A DNA stretch of 64,000 nucleotides. Source: Burkholderia cenocepacia. Lineage in GTDB: Bacteria; Pseudomonadota; Gammaproteobacteria; Burkholderiales; Burkholderiaceae. Below the pieces are notes generated by a model. It saw nothing but the letters and a program-made list of their open reading frames with translations. It ran no database searches and was not told the DNA's origin. Shown one piece after another: positions 42,757 through 52,061 of this stretch (position 1 is its first letter; every line of letters starts with the position of its first letter). The stretch covers positions 2,480,001-2,544,000 of the forward strand of contig NZ_CP060039.1 in assembly GCF_014211915.1 (NCBI RefSeq), in the 5' to 3' direction. The position numbers and the translations under genes are program-made.

Positions 42757-43631
42757 GGATAACGAGCCTTCAAGGTGTCCACTTCAATGCGTTTGAGGAT
42801 GCGATGCGGCGCCACCGGCGCGCTGCCGCCCTGGCAATGCAGGCATGCTTCGAGCGGCGTCTCGCGTTGCAGATAGGCGAGCATCGCGTCGAGCATGCCC
42901 GCGTCGTCGCGCAGCGGCAGGCCGTCGGCCTGAAAATCCTTGTCGCCCTTGTACAGCGTATGGAAATGCGCGGGACGCGTGCACGTGTAGAACATGCCGT
43001 CGCGAATCATATGGCAGCGCTCGCGAATCCAGCAATCGTGATACAGGCGCTGGGCTTCGTCGCGGTCCGTGCCGGGCTGGGCGCGGTTCATCGTCGTGAA
43101 CACGTCCTGTACCTTCCAGTTCAGACGCACGTCGAAGCGCGCCGCCTGGCGCTCGACATGCGCGACCAGTTCGGCGGAAAGCGCCGGCTTCGGATAGCGC
43201 GAGATCGTCAGCGCATCCACCGCTTGCCAGAACGCGTCGGGCATCTCGGCGAGTTTCAGGCCGTTCGTCGTGACCGAGATCACGGGGGCGATGCCGGTCG
43301 CGCGTACGCGCTCGATCATTTCAACGAGCGCCGGATGCAGCAACGGTTCGCCGCCGACCAGCTTGAACATGCGCGGGCGCAACACTTTCGCGGCCTTGCG
43401 CAGATCGGCTTCGATCGATTCGGGGCTCGCATGCCACTCGGGCAACAGCGGCGACAGCGAGCAGCATTCCGCGCATGTCAGGTTGCAGTGATCGACGATA
43501 TGCGCTTCCAGCGAGCGCGTCTGGATGCGCCCGTCCTCGACGCGGTAATCGCGATCCAGCGGCGGCGGAAACACGTGCGGCCGCTCGCTGGGCTGCGGCG
43601 GATTCGTGATCTGGTTCGGATTCGCACTCAC
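42753..43631 (-). CDS. Radical SAM enzyme with SPASM-like C-terminus
   Basis: The 292-residue protein has the CxxxCxxC cluster motif in VDHCNLTCAECCSLSPLLP (Cys49, 53, 56), the LVGGEPLLHPALVEMI motif and VTTNGL. The C-terminal part has additional cysteines (HDCWIRERCHMIRDGMFYTC and ACLHCQGG) that may hold an auxiliary iron-sulfur cluster. Such enzymes modify peptides, sugars or other small molecules by radical chemistry. It starts 1 bp after the upstream kinase stop and overlaps the asparagine-synthetase-like gene. No obvious precursor peptide gene is adjacent. Confidence 0.8.
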   Translation of the reverse strand: MSANPNQITNPPQPSERPHVFPPPLDRDYRVEDGRIQTRSLEAHIVDHCNLTCAECCSLSPLLPEWHASPESIEADLRKAAKVLRPRMFKLVGGEPLLHPALVEMIERVRATGIAPVISVTTNGLKLAEMPDAFWQAVDALTISRYPKPALSAELVAHVERQAARFDVRLNWKVQDVFTTMNRAQPGTDRDEAQRLYHDCWIRERCHMIRDGMFYTCTRPAHFHTLYKGDKDFQADGLPLRDDAGMLDAMLAYLQRETPLEACLHCQGGSAPVAPHRILKRIEVDTLKARYP

Positions 43632-43632
43632 A

Positions 43633-44631
43633 TCAGCTTCCTGTTTCCATGCAGCGGGAAAAGAAATCTATTAGACGGTCACGCGCGCTCACCATCGCGG
43701 ACGCCATCGTCACCGCACCGTTCAGGTGCGATGCGAAGCGCGATGGATCGTCGAGCCAGCCCTGCACGATCCAGAGCTTGAGCGCGTGCTGCAAGCAGGC
43801 GGCATCGACCGCCCACGCGATGTACGCCGGATTCACGGGCCGCACCCGCTGGTACGCATGCACGAACGCTTGCGCGAGGTGCGGTGCTTCCAGCGGCAAA
43901 TGATTCAGGCAGCGCACCAGCTCGTATTCGCGCGGCGCACCGATCGCCGCTTCCCAGTCGAGGATCAGCGGCGGCAGCGTACCCGTGAACAGATAGTTGA
44001 ACTGGTTGTAGTCGTTGTGGATCGGGTGCTGCGGATCGTCGACCGGAAACGCATCGATGCTGCCCGGATAGTAGCGGTCGAGCATGCGCAGCGCGAGATC
44101 GACGTAGCGGCGCAGGTTCGAGGTACCGGTGACGTTCACACCCGCTCGATCGAGCACATCCAGCACGCTGCGACGTACTGCATCCGGGTCGATCGCGGTC
44201 AGCCGCGCGCGGATCGTATCGGACGACGGCAACTGCAGTTGTTCGAGGCTCAGGTGCAACGCGGCCAGACTCGCGCCGAGCGCATCCCATTCGGTTGGCG
44301 AGAACCTATCGTAGGTTTTGAATTGCCCGGCTTCCCAGCGCGTCAGCATCGCATGGGAATGTTGTCCCGACCACAGCGATTCGCCGGACCTCGTGCGCTT
44401 CAGCGTCTGCACATGGAAGCGAGTATCGCCGTGCGTTTCCAGATGCGCGAGGACGGCGGTTTCCTTGGCTGCGCGCGCATGGTGTTCGAGCGCATAGAGC
44501 TTGACTGCCACGCCTGCGCCGCCGTCGGTCGGCAGACGCCACACGCGTTCGCTAACCTGCATCGGTGGCCCGCTACGAGCAAGCCCGTAGGCATCGCGAA
44601 TCTCGTCGAAAGTGACGGCGAGCGAATCCAT
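43633..44631 (-). CDS. Phosphotransferase (APH-like family)
   Basis: This is a 332-residue protein with an APH/choline-kinase-like fold: an N-lobe (VWRLPTDGGAGVAVKLYALE), the catalytic loop HPIHNDYNQFNYLF and the metal-binding motif LILDWEAAIGAPREYELVRCL. Its ATG follows the FkbM-like stop immediately (TGAATG-type junction) and its stop is 1 bp from the radical SAM start. This is the second such kinase in the cluster; the two are not close copies. Substrate unknown. Confidence 0.72.
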   Translation of the reverse strand: MDSLAVTFDEIRDAYGLARSGPPMQVSERVWRLPTDGGAGVAVKLYALEHHARAAKETAVLAHLETHGDTRFHVQTLKRTRSGESLWSGQHSHAMLTRWEAGQFKTYDRFSPTEWDALGASLAALHLSLEQLQLPSSDTIRARLTAIDPDAVRRSVLDVLDRAGVNVTGTSNLRRYVDLALRMLDRYYPGSIDAFPVDDPQHPIHNDYNQFNYLFTGTLPPLILDWEAAIGAPREYELVRCLNHLPLEAPHLAQAFVHAYQRVRPVNPAYIAWAVDAACLQHALKLWIVQGWLDDPSRFASHLNGAVTMASAMVSARDRLIDFFSRCMETGS

Positions 44632-45381
44632 TCAGATGTGCTCGGCCGGCCCGTGCCGATACGGATGACCGGTCAGGAACGTGTTGTGTCCGACGTAGCG
44701 CAGCTTGTACATCGCCGGCCGGAACAACACCGACGGATCGTTGTTCGCGATGCCGAGCAGCGGGTACAGGTCGCGTCGCACGAAGAACGCGTTGTTGCCC
44801 ATGTCGTCGCAGCAAACGAGCTCATAGCCCTTCTGCCTGCCGAGATGCACGAGCGATTCGAGGCTCGCGCCGTAATAAGTCGAGCCGTCCCATTCGTGGT
44901 CCGGATTGAAGCACATGACCCAGCGCTCGGGCGGCGTGTAGTACGGGTTGTATTCGACTACGACGATGCGCGGCTGGAACGCTTGCAGGCCGCGCCACAC
45001 CCAGTAATCGTTGCCATCGATGTCGATCGACAGCAGGTCGAAGTCGGTCGGTACGTTCGCGTCGGTGAGCAGTGGGTCGACCGTGTCGGGCTGGACGCGA
45101 TCGTGGTGCAGGCGGACACGTTCCACGCCCGCGTAGTGCGCGGCGAGCTTGCCGAACCGGTATGCGCTGCCTTCCACCAGTACGCCGGCCCAATCCTGTT
45201 CGCGCAGCAGCCGTGCCGTATTGCTGTTGCGCAGGCCGTCGCTCGCGCCGATATCGACGCAGAAGCGGTTGGTCGGCGCGATCCGCTCCATCAGGCGCGA
45301 CAGGATGCCCTCCTCGGTGCCCTGCGCGTACAGGCTGGGCGCAAGGCCGGACAGGTCGAGCGGGAGAGGATGATCCTGCAT
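44632..45381 (-). CDS. FkbM-like SAM-dependent methyltransferase
   Basis: The 249-residue protein has a SAM-binding glycine loop (FCVDIGASDGLRNSNTARLL, residues about 40-59) and the acidic motif DLLSIDIDGNDYWVWRGL. A following segment (PRIVVVEYNPYYTPPERW) places it in the FkbM-like group rather than classical FkbM. It is first in the five-gene operon. A TTGACA -35-like element lies 140 bp upstream. Methyl acceptor unknown. Confidence 0.7.
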   Translation of the reverse strand: MQDHPLPLDLSGLAPSLYAQGTEEGILSRLMERIAPTNRFCVDIGASDGLRNSNTARLLREQDWAGVLVEGSAYRFGKLAAHYAGVERVRLHHDRVQPDTVDPLLTDANVPTDFDLLSIDIDGNDYWVWRGLQAFQPRIVVVEYNPYYTPPERWVMCFNPDHEWDGSTYYGASLESLVHLGRQKGYELVCCDDMGNNAFFVRRDLYPLLGIANNDPSVLFRPAMYKLRYVGHNTFLTGHPYRHGPAEHI

Positions 45382-45497
45382 CGAAGGCGGCTCCGGGGCG
45401 AAATGGGGAATGATGGGCGGTGTTCGGTGGGTAATTTACCTGAAGTCGATTGAGCAGGGGAAACTGGGATGCATGGCGCGGGGGCTGCCGCGGCGGA

Positions 45498-45526
45498 AAT
45501 GAAAAAAACCGCCACATTGCTGTCAA
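45498..45526 (-). promoter_or_regulatory. Candidate promoter of the five-gene operon
   Basis: On the minus strand a perfect -35 hexamer TTGACA (45526-45521) is followed after 17 bp by a weak -10 TTCATT (45503-45498), about 120 bp before the FkbM-like start. No other good promoter is visible in the gap. Confidence 0.4.
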
Positions 45527-45535
45527 CGGGAGTCT

Positions 45536-45650
45536 GTGACACTCGCGGTAATGCCTCATAACTTCTCGTCGAAGTCGAACATAGCCGTCCGTGCGCAGCT
45601 TGGACGATTCGATTCGCCAGCCCACTCACGAATCTGCTGTCGCGCACCAT
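45536..45650 (-). pseudogene. Decayed copy of the 3' end of ybiT
   Basis: On the minus strand the sequence encodes FVSGLANRI and then, after frame changes, FDFDEKL, matching FVSGLANRI and [11 protein letters not shown] at the end of the intact YbiT gene at 46589-48181. At DNA level the plus strands share blocks such as TTCGCCAGCCC (followed by a one-base difference), AAGTCGAACA and GCCTCATAA versus CTCCTCATAA. Overall identity looks about two thirds over about 110 bp. It lies in the same orientation, 0.9 kb beyond the intact gene end. Confidence 0.75.
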
Positions 45651-45798
45651 CGGTCCCTTATGTTGTCGCCACCAGCATCCGGAGCCCCATAAGCACTAAT
45701 CGAATCGACAGGAAGGTGGGTGTAATATCAAAGTACTGCGCTGCGAGCCTGCTATGCGCAGAAAAACTATTATTTTCGATACTCTACAGGGGACCATC

Positions 45799-46065
45799 TT
45801 GAAAAAAATCATTTTCGTTGCACTTCTCGCAAGCGCAGGTGTAGCGCATGCCCATACCTCCAGCCACGGCTACCACTCTTCCAGTTCGAATCTCTATGGA
45901 TCGTCTCCTGGAGAGCATTACGTCAACGGCTACACACGCTCAAACGGCACCTACGTCCAAGGCCACTACCAGACGAATCCGAACGATACAAAACTGGATA
46001 ACTGGTCTACGCAAGGAAATCAAAATCCATATACCGGCCAGTGGGGGACGAAGCCCCCTTATTGA
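45799..46065 (+). CDS. Small secreted protein with a GYTRSNGTYVQGHYQTNPN motif
   Basis: This 88-residue protein has a signal peptide (LKKIIFVALLASAGVAHA). The mature part has Ser/His-rich repeats and the block YVNGYTRSNGTYVQGHYQT, then NPND, DNWSTQGNQNPYTGQWGT. That block recurs in many small secreted or phage-associated proteins of unknown role. TTG at 45799, preceded by AGGGGA, is preferred; ATG at 45754 would add 15 residues before the signal. Base composition is lower in GC than neighbours, indicating transfer. Confidence 0.65.
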   Translation: MKKIIFVALLASAGVAHAHTSSHGYHSSSSNLYGSSPGEHYVNGYTRSNGTYVQGHYQTNPNDTKLDNWSTQGNQNPYTGQWGTKPPY

Positions 46066-46178
46066 CCACTTCCTACGAGGAGCTGCCACACGAGTGAGTA
46101 TGAAGTCGTGACCTTCATATATACGGGGCATCTTGGCGGCTCTTTACGCCCCCATACTCGACAAGGCTTCCGAGTGCC

Positions 46179-46400
46179 ATGGATATCTTTACTGGCGTTT
46201 TTATAGCGATTCTTGCTCCATTCCTACTGTTGTCATTTCTTTTTAGAAACAAGCCTGGGTCAACGTTCGGCCCCAAAGTCTGCTCCAGATGCAATATTGA
46301 ACTACGGGGTTGGAACAGCTCAGGCCGAAAACAGGTTTGGTTTCGTACCGACGCTAACGGAAATCGCGCTTACCTCTGCGCCAAATGCAAGAACAAATGA
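46179..46400 (+). CDS. Small membrane-anchored zinc-ribbon protein
   Basis: The 73-residue protein has one N-terminal hydrophobic helix (GVFIAILAPFLLLSFLF) followed by two CxxC pairs (KVCSRCNIEL and YLCAKCKN), a zinc-ribbon-like arrangement in the cytoplasm. No known role. It lies in the AT-richer patch and ends before a strong hairpin. Confidence 0.6.
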   Translation: MDIFTGVFIAILAPFLLLSFLFRNKPGSTFGPKVCSRCNIELRGWNSSGRKQVWFRTDANGNRAYLCAKCKNK

Positions 46401-46431
46401 CGGGCACGATACGCCAACCATCCAAGGAAAA

Positions 46432-46474
46432 GGCCCACATCGGCAATCTGCCGATGTGGGCCTCTCGCGTTTTT
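46432..46474 (+). terminator. Hairpin terminator in the low-GC patch
   Basis: GGCCCACATCGGCA (46432-46445) and its perfect 14-bp complement (46449-46462) with a three-base loop are followed by CTCGCGTTTTT. It closes the 46179 gene. Confidence 0.75.
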
Positions 46475-46588
46475 AGTGGCCTTGCCTTATACGCGCCAGC
46501 TAGATTGCCCTAGAAGGCAATGGCGCCGTTGCCCCAATGGAATAAGCCGAGAGACACGAACAGTGGTCTTGGGACAAACAGGCGGTTT

Positions 46589-48181
46589 TTACTCCTGCCC
46601 CTGACTCGTCAGGAACTCCTCATAATTCCCGCCAAAGTCGAACAACGTCCCGTCCGTCTTCACTTCGATGATCCGGTTCGCCAGCCCGCTCACGAACTCG
46701 CGGTCGTGCGACACGAAAATCAGCGTGCCTTCGAACTGCTCGAGCGCGATCTGCAGCGACTCGATCGACTCCATGTCCATGTGGTTGGTCGGCTCGTCCA
46801 TCAGCAGCACGTTGTGGCGGCCGAGCATCAGCTTGCCCCAGATCATGCGGCCCTTCTCGCCGCCCGACAGCACCTTCACCGATTTCTTGATGTCGTCCGA
46901 CGAGAACAGCAGGCGGCCCAGCGTGCCGCGCACCATCGTTTCGTCGTCGCCGTCCTTGCGGTACTGGTCGATCCAGTCCATCAGCGTGATGTCGCTCGGG
47001 AATTCCTCGTACGTGTCCTGCGGCATGTAGCCGACGTTCGCGTTCTCCGACCACTTCACCGTGCCGTGATCGAGCGGCAGCGCGCCGAGCAGCGAGCGCA
47101 GCAGCGTCGTCTTGCCCGCGCCGTTCTCGCCGATGATCGCGATGCGCTCGCCCGGCTGAACCGACAGGTTGAAGTTCTGGAAGATCGTGCGCTCGTACTT
47201 CTTGGTGATCTCTTCGGCGACCACCGCGACGTTGTGCAGCTTCTTCTCGAACTCGAAGCGGATGAACGGGTTCTGGCGCGACGACGGCTTGAATTCCTCG
47301 ATCTTGATCTTGTCGATCTGCTTCGCGCGGCTGGTGGCCTGACGCGCCTTCGACTTGTTCGCCGAGAAGCGGCGCACGAAGTCCTGCAGCTCGGCCACGC
47401 GCTCCTTCGCACGCGTATTCGCCGCGGCCTGGCGCTCGCGCGCCTGCGCCGACGCGAGCATGTAGTCGTCGTAGTTGCCCGGCCAGACCTTCAGCGTGCC
47501 GAAGTCCATGTCGGCCATGTGCGTGCACACCGAGTTCAGGAAGTGACGATCGTGCGAGATGATGATCATCGTCGAGTTGTACTCGTTGAGCGTCTGCTCG
47601 AGCCAACGGATCGAGTTGATGTCGAGGTTGTTGGTCGGTTCGTCGAGCAGCAGCACGTCCGGCTTCGAGAACAGCGCCTGCGCGAGCAGCACGCGCAGCT
47701 TCCAGCCCGGCGCGACGTCGGCCATCGTGCCGTTGTGGAACTTCTCCTCGATGCCGATGCCGAGCAGCAGCGCGCCCGCGCGCGCCTCGGCGTCGTAGCC
47801 GCCGTATTCGGCGAACTTGCCTTCGAGCTCGGCCGCGTGCATGTAGTCGTCGTCGGTGGCGTCCGGGTTCGCGTAGATCGCGTCACGCTCGGTCATCGCG
47901 GCCCACATCTCGGTGTGGCCCATCATCACGACGTCGAGCACGCGCACGTCTTCGTACGCGAACTGGTCCTGGCGCAGCTTGCCCAGGCGGACGTTCGGCT
48001 CCAGCGCGACGTTGCCGGCGCTCGGCTCGAGGTCGCCGCCGAGGATCTTCATGAAGGTCGACTTGCCACAGCCGTTCGCGCCGATCAGACCGTAGCGGTT
48101 GCCCTCGCCGAATTTGACCGAGATATTCTCGAACAAGGGCTTCGGCCCGAATTGCATCGTGATGTTGGCAGTAGAAAGCAC
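46589..48181 (-). CDS. ybiT: ABC-F family ATPase, YbiT homologue
   Basis: The 530-residue protein has two ABC domains. Walker A motifs are GANGCGKST (near residue 35) and GENGAGKTT (near residue 350). The ABC signatures lie in the expected places (LSGGEKGRM in the second domain), with a charged linker rich in [10 protein letters not shown] between them. ABC-F proteins act on the ribosome and are not transporters. Length, opening [25 protein letters not shown] and ending match E. coli YbiT closely. A degraded copy of its 3' end lies 0.9 kb downstream. Confidence 0.9.
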   Translation of the reverse strand: MLSTANITMQFGPKPLFENISVKFGEGNRYGLIGANGCGKSTFMKILGGDLEPSAGNVALEPNVRLGKLRQDQFAYEDVRVLDVVMMGHTEMWAAMTERDAIYANPDATDDDYMHAAELEGKFAEYGGYDAEARAGALLLGIGIEEKFHNGTMADVAPGWKLRVLLAQALFSKPDVLLLDEPTNNLDINSIRWLEQTLNEYNSTMIIISHDRHFLNSVCTHMADMDFGTLKVWPGNYDDYMLASAQARERQAAANTRAKERVAELQDFVRRFSANKSKARQATSRAKQIDKIKIEEFKPSSRQNPFIRFEFEKKLHNVAVVAEEITKKYERTIFQNFNLSVQPGERIAIIGENGAGKTTLLRSLLGALPLDHGTVKWSENANVGYMPQDTYEEFPSDITLMDWIDQYRKDGDDETMVRGTLGRLLFSSDDIKKSVKVLSGGEKGRMIWGKLMLGRHNVLLMDEPTNHMDMESIESLQIALEQFEGTLIFVSHDREFVSGLANRIIEVKTDGTLFDFGGNYEEFLTSQGQE

Positions 48182-48350
48182 GGCAGGTCCCGTAAGAGAG
48201 AAATCGACGGAAAACCGTGTATTTTAGCAGGTGTCGGAGAAACTGCCGACCGCACCGCCCCGGCGGCGTATTCCCGGCCCTCAGCCGCGGCGCCCGCCGG
48301 CCCGTCAACACGACGGCACGCGCCCCACCGCCGTCCTACCGGAATCCCGC

Positions 48351-48803
48351 ATGCTCGCCAGCCAGCTTCGCGAACAACTCGTCGGCGCGTGGCGCCTCGT
48401 GTCCTACGAAATCCGCCCGCGCGACGGCGGAACCGTCACCTATCCGCTCGGCCGCGACGCGCGCGGCTGGATCCTCTACACGCCCGACGGCTACATGTCC
48501 GCGCAGTTGATGGCGGCCGGCCGCCCGCCGTACGCCGACGGCGACCTGCAGGGCGGCAGCGTCGAGGAGCGTGCGGCCGCGGCCCGCGGCTACATCGCGT
48601 ATTCGGGCCCCTTCAACGTCGACGACGACGGCACGTTGACCCATGAAATGGACGTCAGCCTGTATCCGAACTGGATCGGCAACGTCCAGCAGCGTGTCGT
48701 CAGCCTGGACGGCGACCGGCTGCAGCTCGGCACCGCCGGACCGGTGCGGATCGCCGGCCGGGAGGTCGAACCGGTGATCGTCTGGGCGCGCGCTCGCCGC
48801 TGA
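48351..48803 (+). CDS. Lipocalin-like domain protein
   Basis: The 150-residue protein has the lipocalin-5-like pattern: [18 protein letters not shown] at the start (GxW motif), [17 protein letters not shown], and [15 protein letters not shown] near the end. No signal peptide. Family members may bind small ligands; role unknown. Chosen start ATG at 48351 because the family begins at LREQLVGAW. Divergent from ybiT by about 170 bp. Confidence 0.7.
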   Translation: MLASQLREQLVGAWRLVSYEIRPRDGGTVTYPLGRDARGWILYTPDGYMSAQLMAAGRPPYADGDLQGGSVEERAAAARGYIAYSGPFNVDDDGTLTHEMDVSLYPNWIGNVQQRVVSLDGDRLQLGTAGPVRIAGREVEPVIVWARARR

Positions 48804-48900
48804 GCGCCTCGGCGGCGCTGCACGGCCGGCGCTCAGCCGATCGCGGCAACGACGCCGAGCCGCCGCACCGCGGCGCAAGCCGTTCCGACGGCTGCGCGCA

Positions 48901-51207
48901 TCACTTGCCGGCCTTCTTGGCCGCTTTCTGCGCCGCCTGCGCCTTCATCTGCCCGAACAGTTCCGAGCACGGCACGTCGCGGTTGTTGCTCGGCGCGATC
49001 AGCGGGATCAGCGCCGCGAACGGGTTGATCAGCCCGAGCCCGACCATCGCGCCGGCGCGCAGCGCGAGCGCGCCCGCATCGACGCCGACCTTCGGGTTCT
49101 TGAACGTGCCCTTCGCATACAACGGCGAGCGCAGCGAGAAGATCCGGAAGCCCTTCGTGTGCGGATGGATCTTCAGGTCGAGCGATTCGTCGCGCAGGTT
49201 GATCGGGCCGTCGACGTTGATGAGCGCATCGTCGGTATCGAGCGCGAAGACCTTCGGGTCGAGCATGCCGTCGGTCGCGACGAAATCGATCGCCGCGCAA
49301 TTGATGTTGACGTCGCGGTTGCCGAACAGCTTCTCGTAGACGACGTTCGCGACGTTCAACCCCGCGGCCTCCATCAGCAGGCGGCTGATGCGGCCGTTGG
49401 TGATGAGCGCCTTCACTTCGCCGGTCGACGTCGCCGCGAGCGCGGCCGGAGAATTGCCCGTTGCCGACAGCGACGCGTCGCCGTTGATTTCGCCGAACGC
49501 CGTCTGCATCACCTTCTGCGTCGGGAACAGCTGCTTGAGCTTCAGATGCCGCGCGGCCAGCGTGAAACGGCCCTTGAGCGGCGTGCGGCTGCCGTCGAGA
49601 TGCGCATTCGTCGCGAGCGTGCCGCCCGCGACGCCGAACTGCAGCGGCTCCAGCGTCAGCACGCCGTCCTGCATCAGAATGTGCGTGTACAGGTTCGTGA
49701 TCGGCAGGTCCGCGCTCTTGATCAGCTTGCGGCCGGTGAACTTCACGTCCGCATCGATCGCGCTCCACCGTTCGGTGCGGAACGCCGCGACCGGCAGCAC
49801 GCGGTCGGGCGGCTGGCGCGTCGTGTCGCCGCGCTTCTTCTTGCTCGCGGCCGAGTCGGCGCCGATCACCGGCGCGAGGTCGGAGAACTGCAGCAGGTTC
49901 GACACGAGTTCACCCGACAGCTTCGGCCGCGGCTCGCGCTGCGCCCAGGTGAGCGTGCCGCCGAGATCGCTACCGCCGACGCGACCGTTGAAGTTCTCGT
50001 AGCGGAAGGTGCTCGCGTTCGGCTTGAAGTTGCCGATCAGGCGCCCTTCGGTCGCGTAAGGCGGCGTATCGGGCAGCGTGATGCCGGTGAGCTGGTAAAG
50101 GTGCGACATCGACGTGCCCTGCAGCCACAGCCGCAGGTCGAGCGCCGCGAGATGCCTCGGATCGGTCAGCGTGCCGACGATCGCGAGCCGCGTATCGCCG
50201 GCCTTCACGTCGGCCTGCAGCGGGAACGGCTGCGACGTATCCTGGATCGCGAGCACGCCGCCGACCTTGCCGGTGCCGCTGATCGGCACGTTCTTGTAGC
50301 GGCCGTCGACCTTCAGCCCGAATGCATAGGTGGGGCCGGACGGCTTCGCGGGCGCCGCGGCCCCGCTCGCGCCGGACGCGGCAGCGGCCGCCGGCGCGGA
50401 AGGCGCGGACGAAGCGGATGCACCGGACGAACCTGAAGCAGCCGAAGCAACGCCGCTCGCAGCCGACGCACCCGAGGCCGCGGCCGCACTCGCCCCCGAC
50501 GCGCCCGACGCCCCCGACGCGGCTTGCGCATCGGCCTTCGCGCCCAGTTGCGCGGCGCCATGCTTGCCGACGCGCTGCGCCGACGCCGCACGCGACGTCT
50601 GCTCCTGCTCCTTCAGCACGTCGCCGAGCGGGATCGGCTGCCCGAGCGTATCGATCGCGACGGCCAGGTCGGCCTTCGTGATCGCATCGCGATACGTGAC
50701 GGTGCCCTTCGCGAAACCGAAGCTGTCGAGCCGCACCTTCCACCGCGAAGGCTGCGACGATCGCTTGAACTGGAAGGTCCACGTATTGCTGCCGTCCGCG
50801 CGCCGTTCGAGATCGACGGCAGGATTCACGACGTCGATCGACGGGATGACGATTTCATGCGCCAGCAGCGGCAGGAGCGCGAGATCGAAGTGCGCGGCAT
50901 CGAGCGTGACGAACTTGGGCGCCTGCGCCCAGTCGGGATTGCCGATCTCGAGTTGCGTGGCAGAGAAGCTCGGCCAGGGCACCCATGCACGCCAGCCGGT
51001 CTCGCCATCGGGACGACGCCAGCCGACCCTGAGATCCCCGTTGATCGCGAACGGGCGGCCGAGCGCAGTACTCACCTGTTCGTTGACCCACGGTTTCGCG
51101 CGGTTCCAGTCGAACGTGAAGATAAAGATGCCGGCCGCCGCGATGAGCACCGCGACGATACCGACGATCCATGCAGCCGATTTGCCGATGGCTCGGGTTA
51201 GCGTCAT
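48901..51207 (-). CDS. AsmA family protein
   Basis: The 768-residue protein has an N-terminal membrane helix (GKSAAWIVGIVAVLIAAAGIF) and the AsmA opening (NEQVSTALGRPFAINGDLRVGW). A long beta-rich periplasmic region ends with a DUF3971-like closing segment. AsmA-type proteins are linked to outer-membrane lipid transport. Residues about 228-291 are a low-complexity Ala/Ser/Gly linker. ATG at 51207 is chosen at the usual distance before the helix. It is divergent from the ABC exporter operon. Confidence 0.8.
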   Translation of the reverse strand: MTLTRAIGKSAAWIVGIVAVLIAAAGIFIFTFDWNRAKPWVNEQVSTALGRPFAINGDLRVGWRRPDGETGWRAWVPWPSFSATQLEIGNPDWAQAPKFVTLDAAHFDLALLPLLAHEIVIPSIDVVNPAVDLERRADGSNTWTFQFKRSSQPSRWKVRLDSFGFAKGTVTYRDAITKADLAVAIDTLGQPIPLGDVLKEQEQTSRAASAQRVGKHGAAQLGAKADAQAASGASGASGASAAAASGASAASGVASAASGSSGASASSAPSAPAAAAASGASGAAAPAKPSGPTYAFGLKVDGRYKNVPISGTGKVGGVLAIQDTSQPFPLQADVKAGDTRLAIVGTLTDPRHLAALDLRLWLQGTSMSHLYQLTGITLPDTPPYATEGRLIGNFKPNASTFRYENFNGRVGGSDLGGTLTWAQREPRPKLSGELVSNLLQFSDLAPVIGADSAASKKKRGDTTRQPPDRVLPVAAFRTERWSAIDADVKFTGRKLIKSADLPITNLYTHILMQDGVLTLEPLQFGVAGGTLATNAHLDGSRTPLKGRFTLAARHLKLKQLFPTQKVMQTAFGEINGDASLSATGNSPAALAATSTGEVKALITNGRISRLLMEAAGLNVANVVYEKLFGNRDVNINCAAIDFVATDGMLDPKVFALDTDDALINVDGPINLRDESLDLKIHPHTKGFRIFSLRSPLYAKGTFKNPKVGVDAGALALRAGAMVGLGLINPFAALIPLIAPSNNRDVPCSELFGQMKAQAAQKAAKKAGK
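50335..50526. repeat. Ala/Ser/Gly low-complexity tract within asmA
   Basis: This segment encodes repeated GAS/AAS units (residues 228-291) and contains short near-tandem GCGTCGGGC-type repeats. It is likely length-variable between strains. Confidence 0.75.
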
Positions 51208-51359
51208 GGCGGTTCCGTTGTTGTTCTGAAGCGTTGCCGCGCCATGCCGGGCCGCTTGCGTGGACGAACGGCGCACGACAACTGCGGCTCTTCAATCGGT
51301 ATTATGGCGCACGACATGGCGGCCTTTTGGCGCCATTAACGCTTTTTTTCATTTTTGAC

Positions 51360-52057
<698 letters not shown>

Positions 52058-52061
<4 letters not shown>

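Noticed and set aside
45799-46065. RiPP precursor for the radical SAM enzyme
   Set aside because: It has a signal peptide, lies on the other strand behind the ybiT ghost and shows no leader/core layout; better explained as cargo of the inserted patch.
46520-48646. 708-codon open frame antisense to ybiT
   Set aside because: Arises from codon bias opposite a conserved gene; no domains.
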